Source: Acetofilamentum sp.
Lineage (GTDB): Bacteria > Bacteroidota > Bacteroidia > Bacteroidales > DYOH01
Assembly: GCA_020720625.1 (NCBI GenBank)
Contig: DYOH01000010.1
Location: 1-64,000 of the forward strand
Direction: 5' to 3'
Length of the DNA stretch: 64,000 bases
Shown here one piece after another: positions 8,399 to 20,260 of this stretch. A program made the translations under genes and the position numbers. Position 1 is the first letter of the stretch, and the number at the start of each line of letters is the position of its first letter. The notes under the pieces were generated by a model. It ran no database searches, was not told the origin of the DNA, and was given only the letters and a program-made list of their open reading frames with translations.

Positions 8399-11215
8399 AT
8401 GTCATTACATTTGCAGAGTCAATTGGATTCAAACTTTTTTTTAATTTCGGTCGACGAGATTTTTGCTATCTTCAATCAAATATATACGGATGATGCTGTA
8501 TTTATTCTTGATTATGAATTAAACATTAAATATATCAATACCAAATTCTTATCATTCTCTGCGGATGTTTTGCAAGCCATTCCCGAGGTAAATCAAAATA
8601 TTCAAGAGATAAAAGCATTCAGCCCTTTTTTATCATACCTAAGTGATTACTTTACCAACGGAAAAAAGCATTTGTTGTTTCTTCAGCAAAATCTTTATCA
8701 GTTGCAAGTTCGTAAAACCTATATCAAGGAGCAAAATTACATCTATTTGTTCAGAATTATTTTTGAAAAGAACTGTGGCCTAATTTCCCGCTTTGATCAA
8801 TTATTAAGAGATATTTCCGAAAGCTCCAGCATCAAACAAAATATCTATTCTGTTCATCATTTGTTCGATTTACTTTTTCCGAATCAGGAATTTATATATA
8901 CCTTTAGGAGAGGCGACCAAATAGAGGTAAGAGAATTTTGGCGAAATCCCGAAAATGAATTAAGCCGCAATTTCACCTGCTCAAATTTTTTTACAAAATT
9001 AGGAAAAGATTTTCCGGCCAAACTAAAATTAAATCAAATAAATCTCAGTGAGCTTAATTACAATGATGATTGCTTGAGCAATAAAGCACCGGATAGATAT
9101 ATAAAAGCATTAATATATAGAGATTATGTAGCTGATAATGATGTACGCTTTATGTTGTTTTTTGGCCATACGGAAATTCAGGAAACAGAGAAGCATCTTT
9201 TCGAAAACCTAAGTCGTTTGGTAATAACACTCTTTCAAAAGAAACAAGAAGAATTATATTTGGCTCATAGCGTAGAAAAGGAAGAGTTTGTGCGTAGGGT
9301 TACAGATTTTTTTCTTTGGGAATATCATCATTCAACGCAATCAATATATCTTCATTATCACGATATTAAGAATCTGGCTCAGGCCATAATACACAGCAAA
9401 ATAAGCCTTTCCGATTTTTTGAATTTTTTTATACAAAACGATTCAGAATTGTTTCGGATTGAATTAGACCGCATTGTGCAGGCAGAAATAAATTTGTTAA
9501 ATGTGGAAGTTCAGATAAAGCCAAATGCCTTGTTTAGTTCACAATATGCTCGTTTTAGTGCCGGTAGATTTTTCGATAAATATCAGAACGAGAATATCAT
9601 AATAGGAAATTTTCAAGATATTTCGATGCAAAAAATCAACGAAATAAAGCTGGAACAAGCAAAATTTAAAGCCGAAGAAAGCGATAAACTGAAATCTTCT
9701 TTCCTTGCCAACATGTCGCACGAAATACGTACCCCATTAAATGGAATTCTTGGGTTTAGTCGTCTGCTAAGCAGCCCCGATTTGGAACCCGAAAAGCGCA
9801 ACAGATATCTTGATTATATCAATAAAAGCGGGCAAAATTTATTATATTTAATCAACGATATTTTAGATGTTGCCAAGATTGAATCCGGTAAATTCTCCAT
9901 AAAAATAAAAGACTGTTTGGTAAATGAAATGCTCGACGAATTACACCAGAATTTTATACACCAACTTGGAGCGCGCGATAAATCAAACATAGAACTAAAA
10001 CTTATTAAAGGTGTTGACGATCAGGATTTTGCAATAAAGACAGATCCGCTCAGATTACGTCAGGTATTTAACAATTTAATAGGAAATTCTTTAAAATTTA
10101 CGGAGTATGGGTATATTAGATATGGATATTCCATGTCAAAAGATATGAAATATATTCATTTTTTTGTAGAAGATACAGGAATTGGCATACCTGCCGATAA
10201 AATCGATATTATTTTTAGCAGATTTGGCAAAATAGAAAACGGACGTATTGTAAATCCGGGAGGTACCGGACTTGGACTATCTATTGTAAAACAAATTATT
10301 GAATTTCTTGAAGGTACAATTAATGTGCACTCAATAGAGGGCAAGGGGAGCAGATTTGATTTCAAATTAAAATATCGTGCAGGCAATAAGCAAAAAGAAA
10401 TAGAAGATACCCAAAATTTTAGTTTAGATAAATACCAAAACATTAGGATGTTAGTAGTTGAAGATAATATGATAAATCAACAATTGATATTAGATACTTT
10501 GATGACATCGACAAAAAATTTGCGCATAACCATTGCCGAAAATGGGCAAATAGCTATTGATAAGGTGAATAACGAGAACTTCGACATCATATTAATGGAT
10601 ATTCAGATGCCAGTAATGGATGGATGCCAGGCAACTGAAGCCATTAGGGCAATGACTGACCCGGTAAAAGCCGGAATTCCCATAATTGGACTTTCGGCAC
10701 ATGCCATTAAAAGCGAAGCGGATAAATGCATGCTACTAGGGATGAACTCCTATCTCACAAAACCTTTTATTCCGGATGTGGTTTTGCGCGAAATTGCAAA
10801 AGTGTTGAATAATAGTAAATTGAAAATTGCAGAGAAAACAGATATTATTTTTGCGGAACCATTAAAAAACAGAAAAATGATAGATTTATCTACACTCATT
10901 CAGATGTACGGCGATGATAAAAGCAAATTGAAATCTATTTTAAATTTGTATGCCGAACAAATTCCTCCGTTAATGAAAGAATTGGACAAGAATTTGGTTG
11001 AAAAAGATTGGGCGAATTCAATGATAAATGCTCATACCTTAAAAGGAAATTTATCTTATCTTGGCAACGATTTATTAAGGGAATATGCCTTGGAAATCGA
11101 GAAAAATGCAAAAAGCAATAAAGATTGTAGCTTGGCCAGGCAAAGCTATCAAAAACTAGTAAATCTATGGAATATAGTTTATTCAGAAATTATAGATTTT
11201 AATACCAATGCATAA
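8399..11215 (+). CDS. Hybrid histidine kinase with receiver and HPt domains
   Basis: A 938-residue protein without clear membrane segments, so probably a cytoplasmic kinase. The first 400 residues are a sensory region with PAS/GAF-like character that I cannot assign firmly. Then come the HisKA domain with the phospho-accepting His at about residue 441 (NMSHEIRTPLNG), the ATPase domain (NLIGNSLKFT, VEDTGIGIP, GGTGLGLSIV), a receiver with phospho-acceptor Asp at about 734 (ILMDIQMPVMDG), and a C-terminal HPt with His at about 879 (AHTLKGNLSYLG). All catalytic residues are present, so a full intramolecular His-Asp-His relay is possible. The final acceptor could be the free receiver protein encoded 31 bases downstream. 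Confidence 0.93.
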   Translation: MSLHLQSQLDSNFFLISVDEIFAIFNQIYTDDAVFILDYELNIKYINTKFLSFSADVLQAIPEVNQNIQEIKAFSPFLSYLSDYFTNGKKHLLFLQQNLYQLQVRKTYIKEQNYIYLFRIIFEKNCGLISRFDQLLRDISESSSIKQNIYSVHHLFDLLFPNQEFIYTFRRGDQIEVREFWRNPENELSRNFTCSNFFTKLGKDFPAKLKLNQINLSELNYNDDCLSNKAPDRYIKALIYRDYVADNDVRFMLFFGHTEIQETEKHLFENLSRLVITLFQKKQEELYLAHSVEKEEFVRRVTDFFLWEYHHSTQSIYLHYHDIKNLAQAIIHSKISLSDFLNFFIQNDSELFRIELDRIVQAEINLLNVEVQIKPNALFSSQYARFSAGRFFDKYQNENIIIGNFQDISMQKINEIKLEQAKFKAEESDKLKSSFLANMSHEIRTPLNGILGFSRLLSSPDLEPEKRNRYLDYINKSGQNLLYLINDILDVAKIESGKFSIKIKDCLVNEMLDELHQNFIHQLGARDKSNIELKLIKGVDDQDFAIKTDPLRLRQVFNNLIGNSLKFTEYGYIRYGYSMSKDMKYIHFFVEDTGIGIPADKIDIIFSRFGKIENGRIVNPGGTGLGLSIVKQIIEFLEGTINVHSIEGKGSRFDFKLKYRAGNKQKEIEDTQNFSLDKYQNIRMLVVEDNMINQQLILDTLMTSTKNLRITIAENGQIAIDKVNNENFDIILMDIQMPVMDGCQATEAIRAMTDPVKAGIPIIGLSAHAIKSEADKCMLLGMNSYLTKPFIPDVVLREIAKVLNNSKLKIAEKTDIIFAEPLKNRKMIDLSTLIQMYGDDKSKLKSILNLYAEQIPPLMKELDKNLVEKDWANSMINAHTLKGNLSYLGNDLLREYALEIEKNAKSNKDCSLARQSYQKLVNLWNIVYSEIIDFNTNA

Positions 11216-11246
11216 ATAATAAATTAATTAATCAAGTGTACAATTT

Positions 11247-11633
11247 ATGAAGAAAAGTACCATTTTTGTAATTGATGATGATAGTTTGATTCTTGAGATG
11301 TTGAAAGCAGTGCTTTCAGAAGATAATTCAATGGATGTAATATCGTTTTTATCTGGTGAAGACGCACTATTGAACCTCGATTTGAATCCTGAAATTGTAG
11401 TTTTAGATTATTACCTGAATTCTGTAAACAATAAGGCAATGAATGGCCTTACTGTTCTCAAAGAAATAAAGAAAAATTTGCCATCATCAAAAGTTATAAT
11501 CTTTTCCGGTCAAGAAGATTTAGAAGTTGTTTACAAGTTAAATCATTATAACGCAGATGATTACGTCGTTAAGGATAAAAACGCAGTATTAAATGTAAAA
11601 AAAATAATTGATGCAATTATGCAAAAGAGGTAA
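11247..11633 (+). CDS. Single-domain response regulator
   Basis: A 128-residue CheY-like receiver with no output domain. The acidic pocket (VIDDDS, residues 8-13), phospho-acceptor Asp54 in VVLDYYLNS, the Ser of IIFSGQED and the conserved Lys in DDYVVKDKN are all visible. It follows the hybrid kinase and is followed by two large receptors, so it is the likely diffusible output or an intermediate of the relay from the kinase HPt domain (inference). With no DNA-binding domain it should act through protein contact. Confidence 0.92.
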   Translation: MKKSTIFVIDDDSLILEMLKAVLSEDNSMDVISFLSGEDALLNLDLNPEIVVLDYYLNSVNNKAMNGLTVLKEIKKNLPSSKVIIFSGQEDLEVVYKLNHYNADDYVVKDKNAVLNVKKIIDAIMQKR

Positions 11634-11700
11634 ACTTAATTTTTGCAAAAGTTAAAATAATTATAAATTTATACACAAAAAGAAGAAAATTGCGCAAAGC

Positions 11701-14700
11701 ATGCTAAAGATTCAGTTTCAATCTGTCAGAAGTAAAATATACTTTACTGTGGCACTTACAGGCTCCATTGTAATGCTATTGGTGCTAATTTATTCTTTTA
11801 TGATTCTTAATCAACTGAGGTTGGAAAGAATGAAAAGTAGTTTTTTTGAAAAGGGCACTTACAATTCATCCATATTAGCATCAGAATTAAACTCCACATC
11901 AACAAATCTTTACAGCACCGCAAATATTATTAGTAGATTCGAAAATTCGAGCGATTCTATACTTAGCGAAGTGCTCAGCGGCAGCGCAATAAGCTTGCTC
12001 GAAAATACCCCTTTTTATTCAGGAGCCTGGGTTATTTATAATGTAAGTACGGAGAACAATCAAAACTTTTCTGATCACGAAAAATTTCAAATTCATTATT
12101 ATTATAGCTTAAACCAATTTATTGGCAAGCGAAATTTAAGCAGTACGCAAAGAAAGGACTTGATTAATAGTTCGTTATATACTGTTCCGGTGAGCGAACA
12201 AATAGGCATGGTACTCGATATGCGCGAAGAAAGCTATACCGGAAACGTATTTGATAATTTTAATGTTATTAGCATTGTTGCTCCTATAATAAAAAATAAT
12301 ATATCTGTTGGCGTAGTTGGCGTTGATATTCCTGTAAATTATTTTAATCGATTTTTGCTTCCTTACTCACAGTATTCATTTTCGCTGTTTTTTAACGATA
12401 AAAATAAAATACTTTGTCACTCTTCAACCGATTTAGTGGGAGTTAGGTTTTCCGATTATTATGTAAAATTCAATTCAGACGAAAACATAATACAACGCAT
12501 AGAATCACAGTCAAAAAACTTTCAGGTAGATTACAATCTCGATGGCGAAGATTATATTTTCTATTTTTTTCCTGTAAAATTAGGCAAAAAATCGCAGATT
12601 TTTACATATACTTTAGCCGTTAAGCCCGATTATGCATCCGTTGCAACAAACGAAAATACAAAAACTTACATATTTTTAATATTCTTGTTTGGTATAGCAG
12701 CTTCGTTTTTTATAGGAAAAATACTCTCCGATCAGATATTTCAACCATTAATAAAGATTAATAGGGCTTTAAGATATATGACCCTTGGCGATATAGATGC
12801 GGTAGAAGAATTAAGAAGTAATAGAAGAGACGAAATAAGCCGGGCTTATAAGTATATAAATACCATAGTAGGTGGATTTAGAAACGTGGTTAAATTTGCC
12901 GACAAAATTAAAAGCGGCGAATTCGATTATCAATACAGCTCATTCGGAGAAGCCGACAGGCTTGGCAATACATTATTGTCTATGCAGTTAAGTATACGTG
13001 AGCTAATCGAAAAGCAAAACGAAATCCGGAAACAAGAAGAAAACCGTAACTGGATAAATGTGGGTATAAGTTATTTTTCGAATTCGCTTCGCCGTCATTC
13101 AAAAAATATAAAGGTTTTTGCTGCCGATTTAATTCAGGAATTAGTTGAATATCTTGATGTACAGGTGGGTGGATTATACTTAATGCAAAAAGATAAAAGA
13201 AATAGGGATGTATTAGAACTTATTGCTGCTTATGCATACGACAGAAACAAATTTGTGCAAAAAACAATTATGCTCAAAGAAGGCTTGGTAGGAACATGTG
13301 CTGCCGAGGAGCAGATTGTGCATTTAAAGAAAGTACCCAAGGATTATATCTCAATTGTTTCGGGTCTGGGTGAAACTCAGCCACAGTCTTTGATACTTAT
13401 ACCATTAAAAGTAGAAGATCGGGTTTTAGGCGTACTCGAATTAGCTTCTATAAAGCAATTTGAAAAACACCAAATTGAGTTTCTCGAAAAATTATCAGAC
13501 AATATTGCACTCACAATTGCAAGTGTTACCATTAACGAGCGCACAGATAATCTGGTAGATCAATTGAGATCCAGTTCCGACGAACTTAGATCACAAGAAG
13601 AAGAATTGCGCCAAAATTTAGAAGAACTTCAAGCAACACAAGATGAAGCTGCCAAACGTCAGTTTCATCTCGACAATCTAATAAAGGCAATAGATAATTC
13701 GGCATTAACCTTGCAAATGAATCATGTAGGTAAATTGCTAGAAATAAATGAACAATTTTTGCGATTGCTTAATGAACCTGAAAGCAAAATAAAGGGTTTG
13801 TTCTATAGCGAATTTTTTAAGTTTGATAATATTAAGATTGATGCTGCGCAATTTTGGTCCGAAATAGAGAAGGGATACATACAGCGCCAGATACTGCATT
13901 GTCGTTTTAGCGAACATAGTTTGTATATTCTTGGCACATTTACGCCATTATACGACATCGAAGGTAATATGGATAAAGTTTTCATGATTGGTTACGACTA
14001 TACCGATAATGTAAACGCCGAAATTATGCTAAAAGAAAAATCAGCATCGAATTTATTGCTCGAAAAGAAACAGAATGAGCTAAACAAAGAACACAAACAT
14101 TTACAAAACGTGTATAACGAATTATTTGAAAGACACGATATTTACGATAATTTAGTTAATAAGGTTATTGCAAGGGCAGTATTAGATAAAAATGCCACTA
14201 TACTGGAGGTAAATACTACACTATATGAGCTTTTGGAACTAAAAGAAACCAATATCACAGGTCGAAATCTTGTTGAATTCTCGACTTTTGCCACATCAAA
14301 CGAATTCAGAGACTTTTGGCAAAACCTGCTCACAAAGAAATACTACGATCGAACTTTTGTTTTCAACAACAAATTATTCAAAGAATTTTACTACTTGAAG
14401 AAAGATAAAGTTCACGATATACTTGTGTACAACTTTGTTTTAGATACAAGTGCAAGAAATCAAGAAAACATGGCCGACCAAAGCAGTGCGGCAATGATTA
14501 AAATGCTTAATTCAAATCTTTTAATTACTGAGTTTGATGCCGAAGGTCAATATAAACTCATGAACGATAAGCTTTTGCAACTATTTAAACTCACAGAAAA
14601 AGATTTTCACAGGAAAAACCATAAAGACTTTGCTGTTGTTGATAATGTGCTCAAATATCATGTTTTATGGAGTAAGCTAAGGTCGGGCGAACCGCAAGTT

Positions 14701-14883
14701 CGTGAAATGGCTTACGAAATAAATGCTGTTCGTTATGTTTTTATGGATCACTATTTCCCAACAAAAAACGAAAAACACGAAATAGAAAAGATTGTTGTTT
14801 ATAGTGTAGATATAACAACATTAAGAGATAGAATTATAAATCTAACAAAATCGCTCGACGATTATAAGAAAAATAGAAAATAA
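11701..14883 (+). CDS. Cache-HAMP-GAF-PAS transmembrane receptor without output domain
   Basis: A 1060-residue membrane receptor. Order: membrane segment (about 13-36), extracytoplasmic dCache-like sensor (about 40-310), second membrane segment (about 321-343), HAMP linker, GAF domain (about 465-615), a coiled coil with the Bacteroidota-type EEELRQNLEELQATQDE stretch, then about three PAS-like domains to the C-terminus. I find no kinase H-box, GGDEF, phosphatase or methyl-accepting signalling hairpin. It presumably passes signals by protein contact. The next gene, six bases on, is a shorter paralogue with the same TM-sensor-TM-HAMP-GAF-coil order. The free receiver and hybrid kinase upstream are plausible partners (inference). 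Confidence 0.85.
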   Translation: MLKIQFQSVRSKIYFTVALTGSIVMLLVLIYSFMILNQLRLERMKSSFFEKGTYNSSILASELNSTSTNLYSTANIISRFENSSDSILSEVLSGSAISLLENTPFYSGAWVIYNVSTENNQNFSDHEKFQIHYYYSLNQFIGKRNLSSTQRKDLINSSLYTVPVSEQIGMVLDMREESYTGNVFDNFNVISIVAPIIKNNISVGVVGVDIPVNYFNRFLLPYSQYSFSLFFNDKNKILCHSSTDLVGVRFSDYYVKFNSDENIIQRIESQSKNFQVDYNLDGEDYIFYFFPVKLGKKSQIFTYTLAVKPDYASVATNENTKTYIFLIFLFGIAASFFIGKILSDQIFQPLIKINRALRYMTLGDIDAVEELRSNRRDEISRAYKYINTIVGGFRNVVKFADKIKSGEFDYQYSSFGEADRLGNTLLSMQLSIRELIEKQNEIRKQEENRNWINVGISYFSNSLRRHSKNIKVFAADLIQELVEYLDVQVGGLYLMQKDKRNRDVLELIAAYAYDRNKFVQKTIMLKEGLVGTCAAEEQIVHLKKVPKDYISIVSGLGETQPQSLILIPLKVEDRVLGVLELASIKQFEKHQIEFLEKLSDNIALTIASVTINERTDNLVDQLRSSSDELRSQEEELRQNLEELQATQDEAAKRQFHLDNLIKAIDNSALTLQMNHVGKLLEINEQFLRLLNEPESKIKGLFYSEFFKFDNIKIDAAQFWSEIEKGYIQRQILHCRFSEHSLYILGTFTPLYDIEGNMDKVFMIGYDYTDNVNAEIMLKEKSASNLLLEKKQNELNKEHKHLQNVYNELFERHDIYDNLVNKVIARAVLDKNATILEVNTTLYELLELKETNITGRNLVEFSTFATSNEFRDFWQNLLTKKYYDRTFVFNNKLFKEFYYLKKDKVHDILVYNFVLDTSARNQENMADQSSAAMIKMLNSNLLITEFDAEGQYKLMNDKLLQLFKLTEKDFHRKNHKDFAVVDNVLKYHVLWSKLRSGEPQVREMAYEINAVRYVFMDHYFPTKNEKHEIEKIVVYSVDITTLRDRIINLTKSLDDYKKNRK

Positions 14884-14888
14884 GCAAA

Positions 14889-17162
14889 ATGTTGATAAAA
14901 TCTATAAAGGCTGAATTTTCGCAAAAACTGATTATCCTTGCAATAGGATTTACTGTAATATTGTTTGGAATTGTGTTTTTACTTTATACCATCATTAAGT
15001 CCAAAACCGGCCCTGCACTCTATAATTCTTACCTAATGGCATATCGCGTGCATTTTGAATCTACTATTAAAAGCGATTTGCAGAAAGCATTGCAGCTAAA
15101 ACAATTTGTTGAGTCAGAAATTCTTGAGCGCGACACACTTAGTGCTGCTCAAATTGAAAAGGTTCTACGATTAAGTAATATTGAAAACTCGTTATTCTAT
15201 AGTTTAGGCATCTATCTGAAAGAAAATGTAGAAATTGATACATCAGGAGGGTTCGGAATTTACGTTGGCGAATCGGGAGAGTATACCCAAGAAATTCTTA
15301 ATACATACCTGGGATTGCTGAAAATTCAATCATTCGATAAAATTTCGAAAATAAATCAATCTCAGGCATACAATAAAGTGCTCAATGCTGGTGCTCCATT
15401 AATGATAAATCCTTATGAAGTTACTGAATTTGATGATATTAAAATTTTTGTAAGCTTTTTCTGGCCCATTAAGATCGAAAACAAAACCATTGGATTTGTA
15501 AAACTCGACTTGAATATTTCATCAATCGATATGAATGCTTTTGATGGGGCAAATTTTTTTAGCGAGATTAAGTTGTTAAGCAATAATGGAATAATTGCAG
15601 CAAATACAAGAGATTATTTTATTGGAAGGTCCATTTCGGAAATTGAACGAAACTACAAAACCCGATTAATAGAAATTCATGAAGGTATTTCAAAAGCCGA
15701 AATAAGCAATGGGAAAGAAATAAAAATAATTTTGCCATTTGATTTGTTTGGAAAAGATATTTTATGGCAGCTAGAAGCAATAATAGACGATCCTCCTATT
15801 TTTATACAATTCAGGAAGAATATAATTGTAATTACATTGGTATTAGCCGTGGTTTTGATTGTTTTTCAGCAAATTGTAAATTTCTTTTTTAAAAGGCATT
15901 TAGCTCAAATATATGATTTAGTGGAAATTGCGCAAAAAGTGGAGAATGGTGAAATAGATATTTCTACCAAGAAATTTCCGAATAATGAATTAGGTTTAGT
16001 ATATAATAGTTTCATCAAAATAATACAAAACCTGAAACATCTTGCAACAATTGCAGTGGAAATAGGCAATGGTAATTTAAACCTTTCTTATGGTCTGCGT
16101 TCAGAAAAGGATCTTCTTGGCAAATCTATTATGGAGATGGAGAAACGCCTAAAATCTTCGAAGGAAGAAGAGCAGCAGCTTAAAGAAGAATCAACAAACC
16201 GCTCCTGGATTTCGGGTGGACTTGCTGAGTTTGGTATGCGTTTAAAAAATACTAACGTTGATACAAACGAATTATTAAACTCTTTTCTTTCTGGCTTGGT
16301 AGAATATGTTGGGGCTGTGCAAGGTTCCATTTTTAAACTTTTTCGTTTGGGGGGTACTGAAAATAATTGGTATTTGGAATTGCTTTCTGCTTATGCATAT
16401 CATCAGAATAAATTTTTGGAGAAAAAAGTACATTTGGGAGAAGGGCTTGTTGGAATGTGTGCTAAAGAGCGACAACCTGTTATTATTAAAGATGTTCCGG
16501 GAAATTATATCTTTATAAAATCGGCTTTTGGTGGAACCGTGCCCCAAAATATTGTACTTATACCATTGATTTTTAATGATTTGGTTTATGGGGTATTAGA
16601 ATTGGCTACATTGGCGGAATTTGAAAATTACAAAGTTGAGTTTCTTGAGCAACTGGCCGAGAATATTGCAAACACTCTGGCTATTGACGAAACAAACGAG
16701 CAAACCAAAAAACTTTTGGAGCAGACCCAAAAGCAGTCTCAGGAGCTGCTTTCACGCGAAGAAGAGTTACGTCAGAATTTAGAGGAATTGCAATCTACTC
16801 AAGATAGATTTTTATTAAATCAGGCTGAAATGAATTCATACATGAATGCGTTGAATTTAAATCAAATGGTATTTGAGTTAAATGCATCTTTTTTAATTAC
16901 CCATACGAATGCCAATTTTGCCGATTTTTTGGAGTTACCAACTGACGTGCTATTCAAATTTGCAATTGATACTGCTTTAGGCTTTGATTCAAAATTATTG
17001 GACGAGTTAAAGCGATCTATCTTTAATGGTGATGTATATACTTTGAAGCATACACTTGTAGTTGGTAATAAAAACAAGAGATTTAAGGCGGTTTTAAGCC
17101 CTGTTTTTAACGATAGGTCTGTTCTTGTAAAGATAGTTGGGGTAGGATACGAAATAGTTTAA
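14889..17162 (+). CDS. Cache-HAMP-GAF-PAS transmembrane receptor, shorter paralogue
   Basis: A 757-residue receptor parallel to its upstream neighbour: membrane segment (about 13-35), periplasmic Cache-like sensor, second membrane segment (about 313-335), HAMP, GAF (about 455-600), a coiled coil with EEELRQNLEELQSTQD and only one PAS-like domain at the end. The GAF and coil are clearly alike (for example HLGEGLVGMCAKERQPV against LKEGLVGTCAAEEQIV), while the sensor domains have diverged, so the pair arose by duplication and probably senses different ligands. No output domain is visible. It is the last gene of the signalling run and is followed by a terminator. Confidence 0.83.
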   Translation: MLIKSIKAEFSQKLIILAIGFTVILFGIVFLLYTIIKSKTGPALYNSYLMAYRVHFESTIKSDLQKALQLKQFVESEILERDTLSAAQIEKVLRLSNIENSLFYSLGIYLKENVEIDTSGGFGIYVGESGEYTQEILNTYLGLLKIQSFDKISKINQSQAYNKVLNAGAPLMINPYEVTEFDDIKIFVSFFWPIKIENKTIGFVKLDLNISSIDMNAFDGANFFSEIKLLSNNGIIAANTRDYFIGRSISEIERNYKTRLIEIHEGISKAEISNGKEIKIILPFDLFGKDILWQLEAIIDDPPIFIQFRKNIIVITLVLAVVLIVFQQIVNFFFKRHLAQIYDLVEIAQKVENGEIDISTKKFPNNELGLVYNSFIKIIQNLKHLATIAVEIGNGNLNLSYGLRSEKDLLGKSIMEMEKRLKSSKEEEQQLKEESTNRSWISGGLAEFGMRLKNTNVDTNELLNSFLSGLVEYVGAVQGSIFKLFRLGGTENNWYLELLSAYAYHQNKFLEKKVHLGEGLVGMCAKERQPVIIKDVPGNYIFIKSAFGGTVPQNIVLIPLIFNDLVYGVLELATLAEFENYKVEFLEQLAENIANTLAIDETNEQTKKLLEQTQKQSQELLSREEELRQNLEELQSTQDRFLLNQAEMNSYMNALNLNQMVFELNASFLITHTNANFADFLELPTDVLFKFAIDTALGFDSKLLDELKRSIFNGDVYTLKHTLVVGNKNKRFKAVLSPVFNDRSVLVKIVGVGYEIV

Positions 17163-17184
17163 CAAGCATTTATGCACGCTTTTT

Positions 17185-17229
17185 AAAAAGTACTGCCGAA
17201 GTAAAAATTCTCCGACAGTACTTTTTTTT
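17185..17229. terminator. Intrinsic terminator between convergent genes
   Basis: AAAAAGTACTG pairs with CAGTACTTTTT around a 20-base loop, followed by a run of eight T on the + strand and T residues on the - strand. It ends the receptor genes and can serve the ferritin gene from the other side. Confidence 0.75.
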
Positions 17230-17253
17230 AAAGGCAATCATCCTATTAGGCAT

Positions 17254-17763
17254 TTACTGTGCCGTTGGAGCGTTAACCATAAAATTCTCCATATCACGGT
17301 CGAATAAATACAGGCGTGCTTTATCGTCGCCAAGCAAATTAAGTTTATCTATGATTGTTTGGGCATTGCGTTCTTCTTCAACTTGTTCTGCAACATACCA
17401 TTGTAAAAACTGGTTAGTTGTATAGTCTTTTTCTGTCATGCAAACTTCAACGCATTCGTTAATAGATTCGGTAATAAACCTTTCGTGTTCGAGAACTTTT
17501 GAGAACAACTCGCGAATAGAACCAAATTCGCAGGCCGGTTTGTCGAGAGTGTCTACAATTGCATGACTTCCTCGATCGTTTATGTAATGCAGCAGTTTAA
17601 GCATGTGCATTCTCTCTTCGTCGCTTTGTCTGTATAAAAAGCTTGCGCTGCCGTTGTAGCCCTCTTTTTCGCACCACGAGGCCATTGCCAAATATAGTTG
17701 CGAAGAATATGCTTCTTTGGTAATTTGCAAATTAAGAATTTTTTCTACTTTTTCCTTTAACAT
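17254..17763 (-). CDS. ftnA: Ferritin (non-haem, bacterial FtnA type)
   Basis: A 169-residue four-helix ferritin that oxidises Fe(II) and stores iron in a 24-subunit cage in the cytoplasm. The ferroxidase residues Glu17, Glu50 and His53 (SDEERMH) are visible, as is the second set in LEHERF and VAEQVEEERNAQ. There is no haem-binding Met pattern of bacterioferritin. Length is standard. The gene is single and its upstream region overlaps the isocitrate dehydrogenase terminator, so it is transcribed separately. The family call is secure; the symbol follows the best-known family member. Confidence 0.93.
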   Translation of the reverse strand: MLKEKVEKILNLQITKEAYSSQLYLAMASWCEKEGYNGSASFLYRQSDEERMHMLKLLHYINDRGSHAIVDTLDKPACEFGSIRELFSKVLEHERFITESINECVEVCMTEKDYTTNQFLQWYVAEQVEEERNAQTIIDKLNLLGDDKARLYLFDRDMENFMVNAPTAQ

Positions 17764-17808
17764 AATGATAGATTTATCAGTTAAACAATTTAATTTCTAT
17801 AAAAATAT

Positions 17809-17836
17809 AAAAAAGCCCGCAAAAAACGAGCTTTTA
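17809..17836 (-). terminator. Intrinsic terminator of the isocitrate dehydrogenase gene
   Basis: Read on the - strand, AAAGCTCG pairs with CGGGCTTT (one G-T pair) around a short T-rich loop, followed by TTTT. It lies just after the stop of the isocitrate dehydrogenase gene. Confidence 0.6.
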
Positions 17837-17843
17837 ATAAAAA

Positions 17844-20102
<2,259 letters not shown>

Positions 20103-20131
20103 TTAAATGATACTTAGTTTATTCTCAAGCC

Positions 20132-20139
20132 CAAAAGTA
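20132..20139 (-). promoter_or_regulatory. Candidate -7 promoter element (TACTTTTG)
   Basis: On the - strand TACTTTTG fits TAnnTTTG and lies 56 bases before the isocitrate dehydrogenase start. A clear -33 element is not seen. Confidence 0.4.
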
Positions 20140-20260
20140 CTAAAAGCTGGTATATCTTGGAAGTACTTTGACTGATATATTTTATTTATATAGATTCAAT
20201 TTAAAGCTTAAGAGATTGATTGTAAGTATTTTATATAGTTACTTATGTTGATAAGCATAC

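Noticed and set aside
20229-20256. Small TAAGTA/TACTTA hairpins after the helical protein gene
   Set aside because: Short AT-only stems with no T run; too weak to call a terminator.
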